Assembly: GCA_030747575.1 (NCBI GenBank)
Contig: JASLKI010000010.1
Location: 1 to 20,724, forward strand
Length of the DNA: 20,724 nt
From: Verrucomicrobiota bacterium
Lineage (GTDB): Bacteria > Verrucomicrobiota > Verrucomicrobiia > Limisphaerales > UBA1096
Direction: 5' to 3'
Shown here: piece by piece, positions 20,606-20,724 of the stretch
How the letters are laid out: the number at the start of each line of letters is the position of its first letter
How positions within the stretch are numbered: the stretch's first letter is position 1
Made by a program: the position numbers and the translations under genes
The notes under the pieces: generated by a model
What the model was told of the DNA's origin: nothing
The model's database searches: none
The model's input: the letters and a program-made list of their open reading frames with translations, nothing else

Positions 20606-20682
20606 TGGTCGGGACGGAGAGATTCGAACTCTCGACCTCCTGATCCCGAACCAGGCGCGCTACCAAGCTGCGCCACGTCCCG
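20606..20682 (-). tRNA. tRNA-Pro, anticodon CGG, CCA encoded
   Basis: The minus-strand sequence folds into a standard 77-nt cloverleaf. The acceptor stem is CGGGACG (20676-20682) with CGTCCCG (20610-20616), followed by discriminator A (20609) and a genomically encoded CCA (20606-20608). The D arm contains GGCGCAGCTTGGTAGCGC. The anticodon stem is CCTGG/TCAGG with loop TTCGGGA, placing CGG at 20646-20648. The T arm is GAGAG-TTCGAAT-CTCTC. The sequence is close to E. coli tRNA-Pro(CGG). It decodes CCG, a codon expected to be common in this GC-rich genome. Confidence 0.97.
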
Positions 20683-20724
20683 ACCAAAGGGCCGGGCAGT
20701 ATGCCGAGGGTGGGGGCACTTGGC

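Noticed and set aside
1..20724. Explaining the iterated motif purely by frequent LAKR or LGQA peptides
   Set aside because: Copies also occur in noncoding gaps (91, 2659, 2697, 4066, 11829, 20560) and in a third frame (R-P-S-A at 14462), so a protein-level cause is insufficient.
1..20724. CRISPR array made of the iterated motif
   Set aside because: Copies are irregularly spaced from 7 bp to over 4 kb, are only 9-14 bp long and lie within genes; no spacer-repeat structure exists.

Overview
The window looks like a GC-rich (about 60% by eye) chromosomal segment of a Verrucomicrobiota bacterium, or less likely a related PVC lineage. The evidence is the gene content: a DUF1549/DUF1553 protein with a planctomycete-type cytochrome c domain followed by a DUF1501 protein, an FGly sulfatase, a DUF1080 protein, a PQQ-like propeller protein, and a pseudopilin with the FTLIELLVVIAIIAILAGLLLPALAKAK N-terminus and an H-x(n)-DGH C-terminal signature. 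No phage, integrase, transposase or CRISPR array is visible.

Layout. 1-74: possible start of a leftward gene. 117-1712: prfC (RF3), leftward. 1713-2058: noncoding, with a REP-like inverted repeat and an AT-rich promoter carrying tandem 10-bp repeats. 2059-2301: small HTH protein. 2310-2642: cutA, leftward. 2731-4065: secreted PQQ-like propeller, rightward. 4087-7751: leftward, tightly packed sulfatase, alkaline-phosphatase-superfamily protein and DUF1080 protein, a plausible exported glycan or ester degradation unit. 7752-7971: noncoding divergent region with a long imperfect inverted repeat. 7972-10529: two overlapping FAD oxidoreductases resembling GlpA (with a BFD [2Fe-2S] domain) and its usual partner. 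10569-11710: leftward, translationally coupled ankyrin lipoprotein and pseudopilin. 11886-17015: rightward Tat-exported sulfite-oxidase-type molybdoenzyme, DUF1549/1553 cytochrome protein and Tat-exported DUF1501 protein. 17142-17849: GspC/PilP-like secreted protein. 17939-18379: Hsp20, leftward, with a strong intrinsic terminator and a textbook sigma-54 promoter. 18637-20557: two overlapping OppB/OppC-type permeases. 20606-20682: tRNA-Pro(CGG), leftward, with encoded CCA.

The most unusual signal is not a gene. A 9-mer, GGCCAAGCG (extended consensus TGGCCAAGCGC, often completed to the 14-bp palindrome CGCTTGGCCAAGCG), occurs by hand count at 20 loci (22 oriented copies) in 20.7 kb, where base composition predicts well under one. 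It lies in intergenic gaps, beside stop codons, in inverted pairs and, inside genes, in all three reading frames, mostly in weakly constrained protein segments (signal peptides, linkers, termini). The density of about one per kb matches DNA uptake sequences of Neisseria and Pasteurellaceae and HIP1 of cyanobacteria. I propose it as an uncharacterised highly iterated, uptake-sequence-like or HIP-like element of this lineage.
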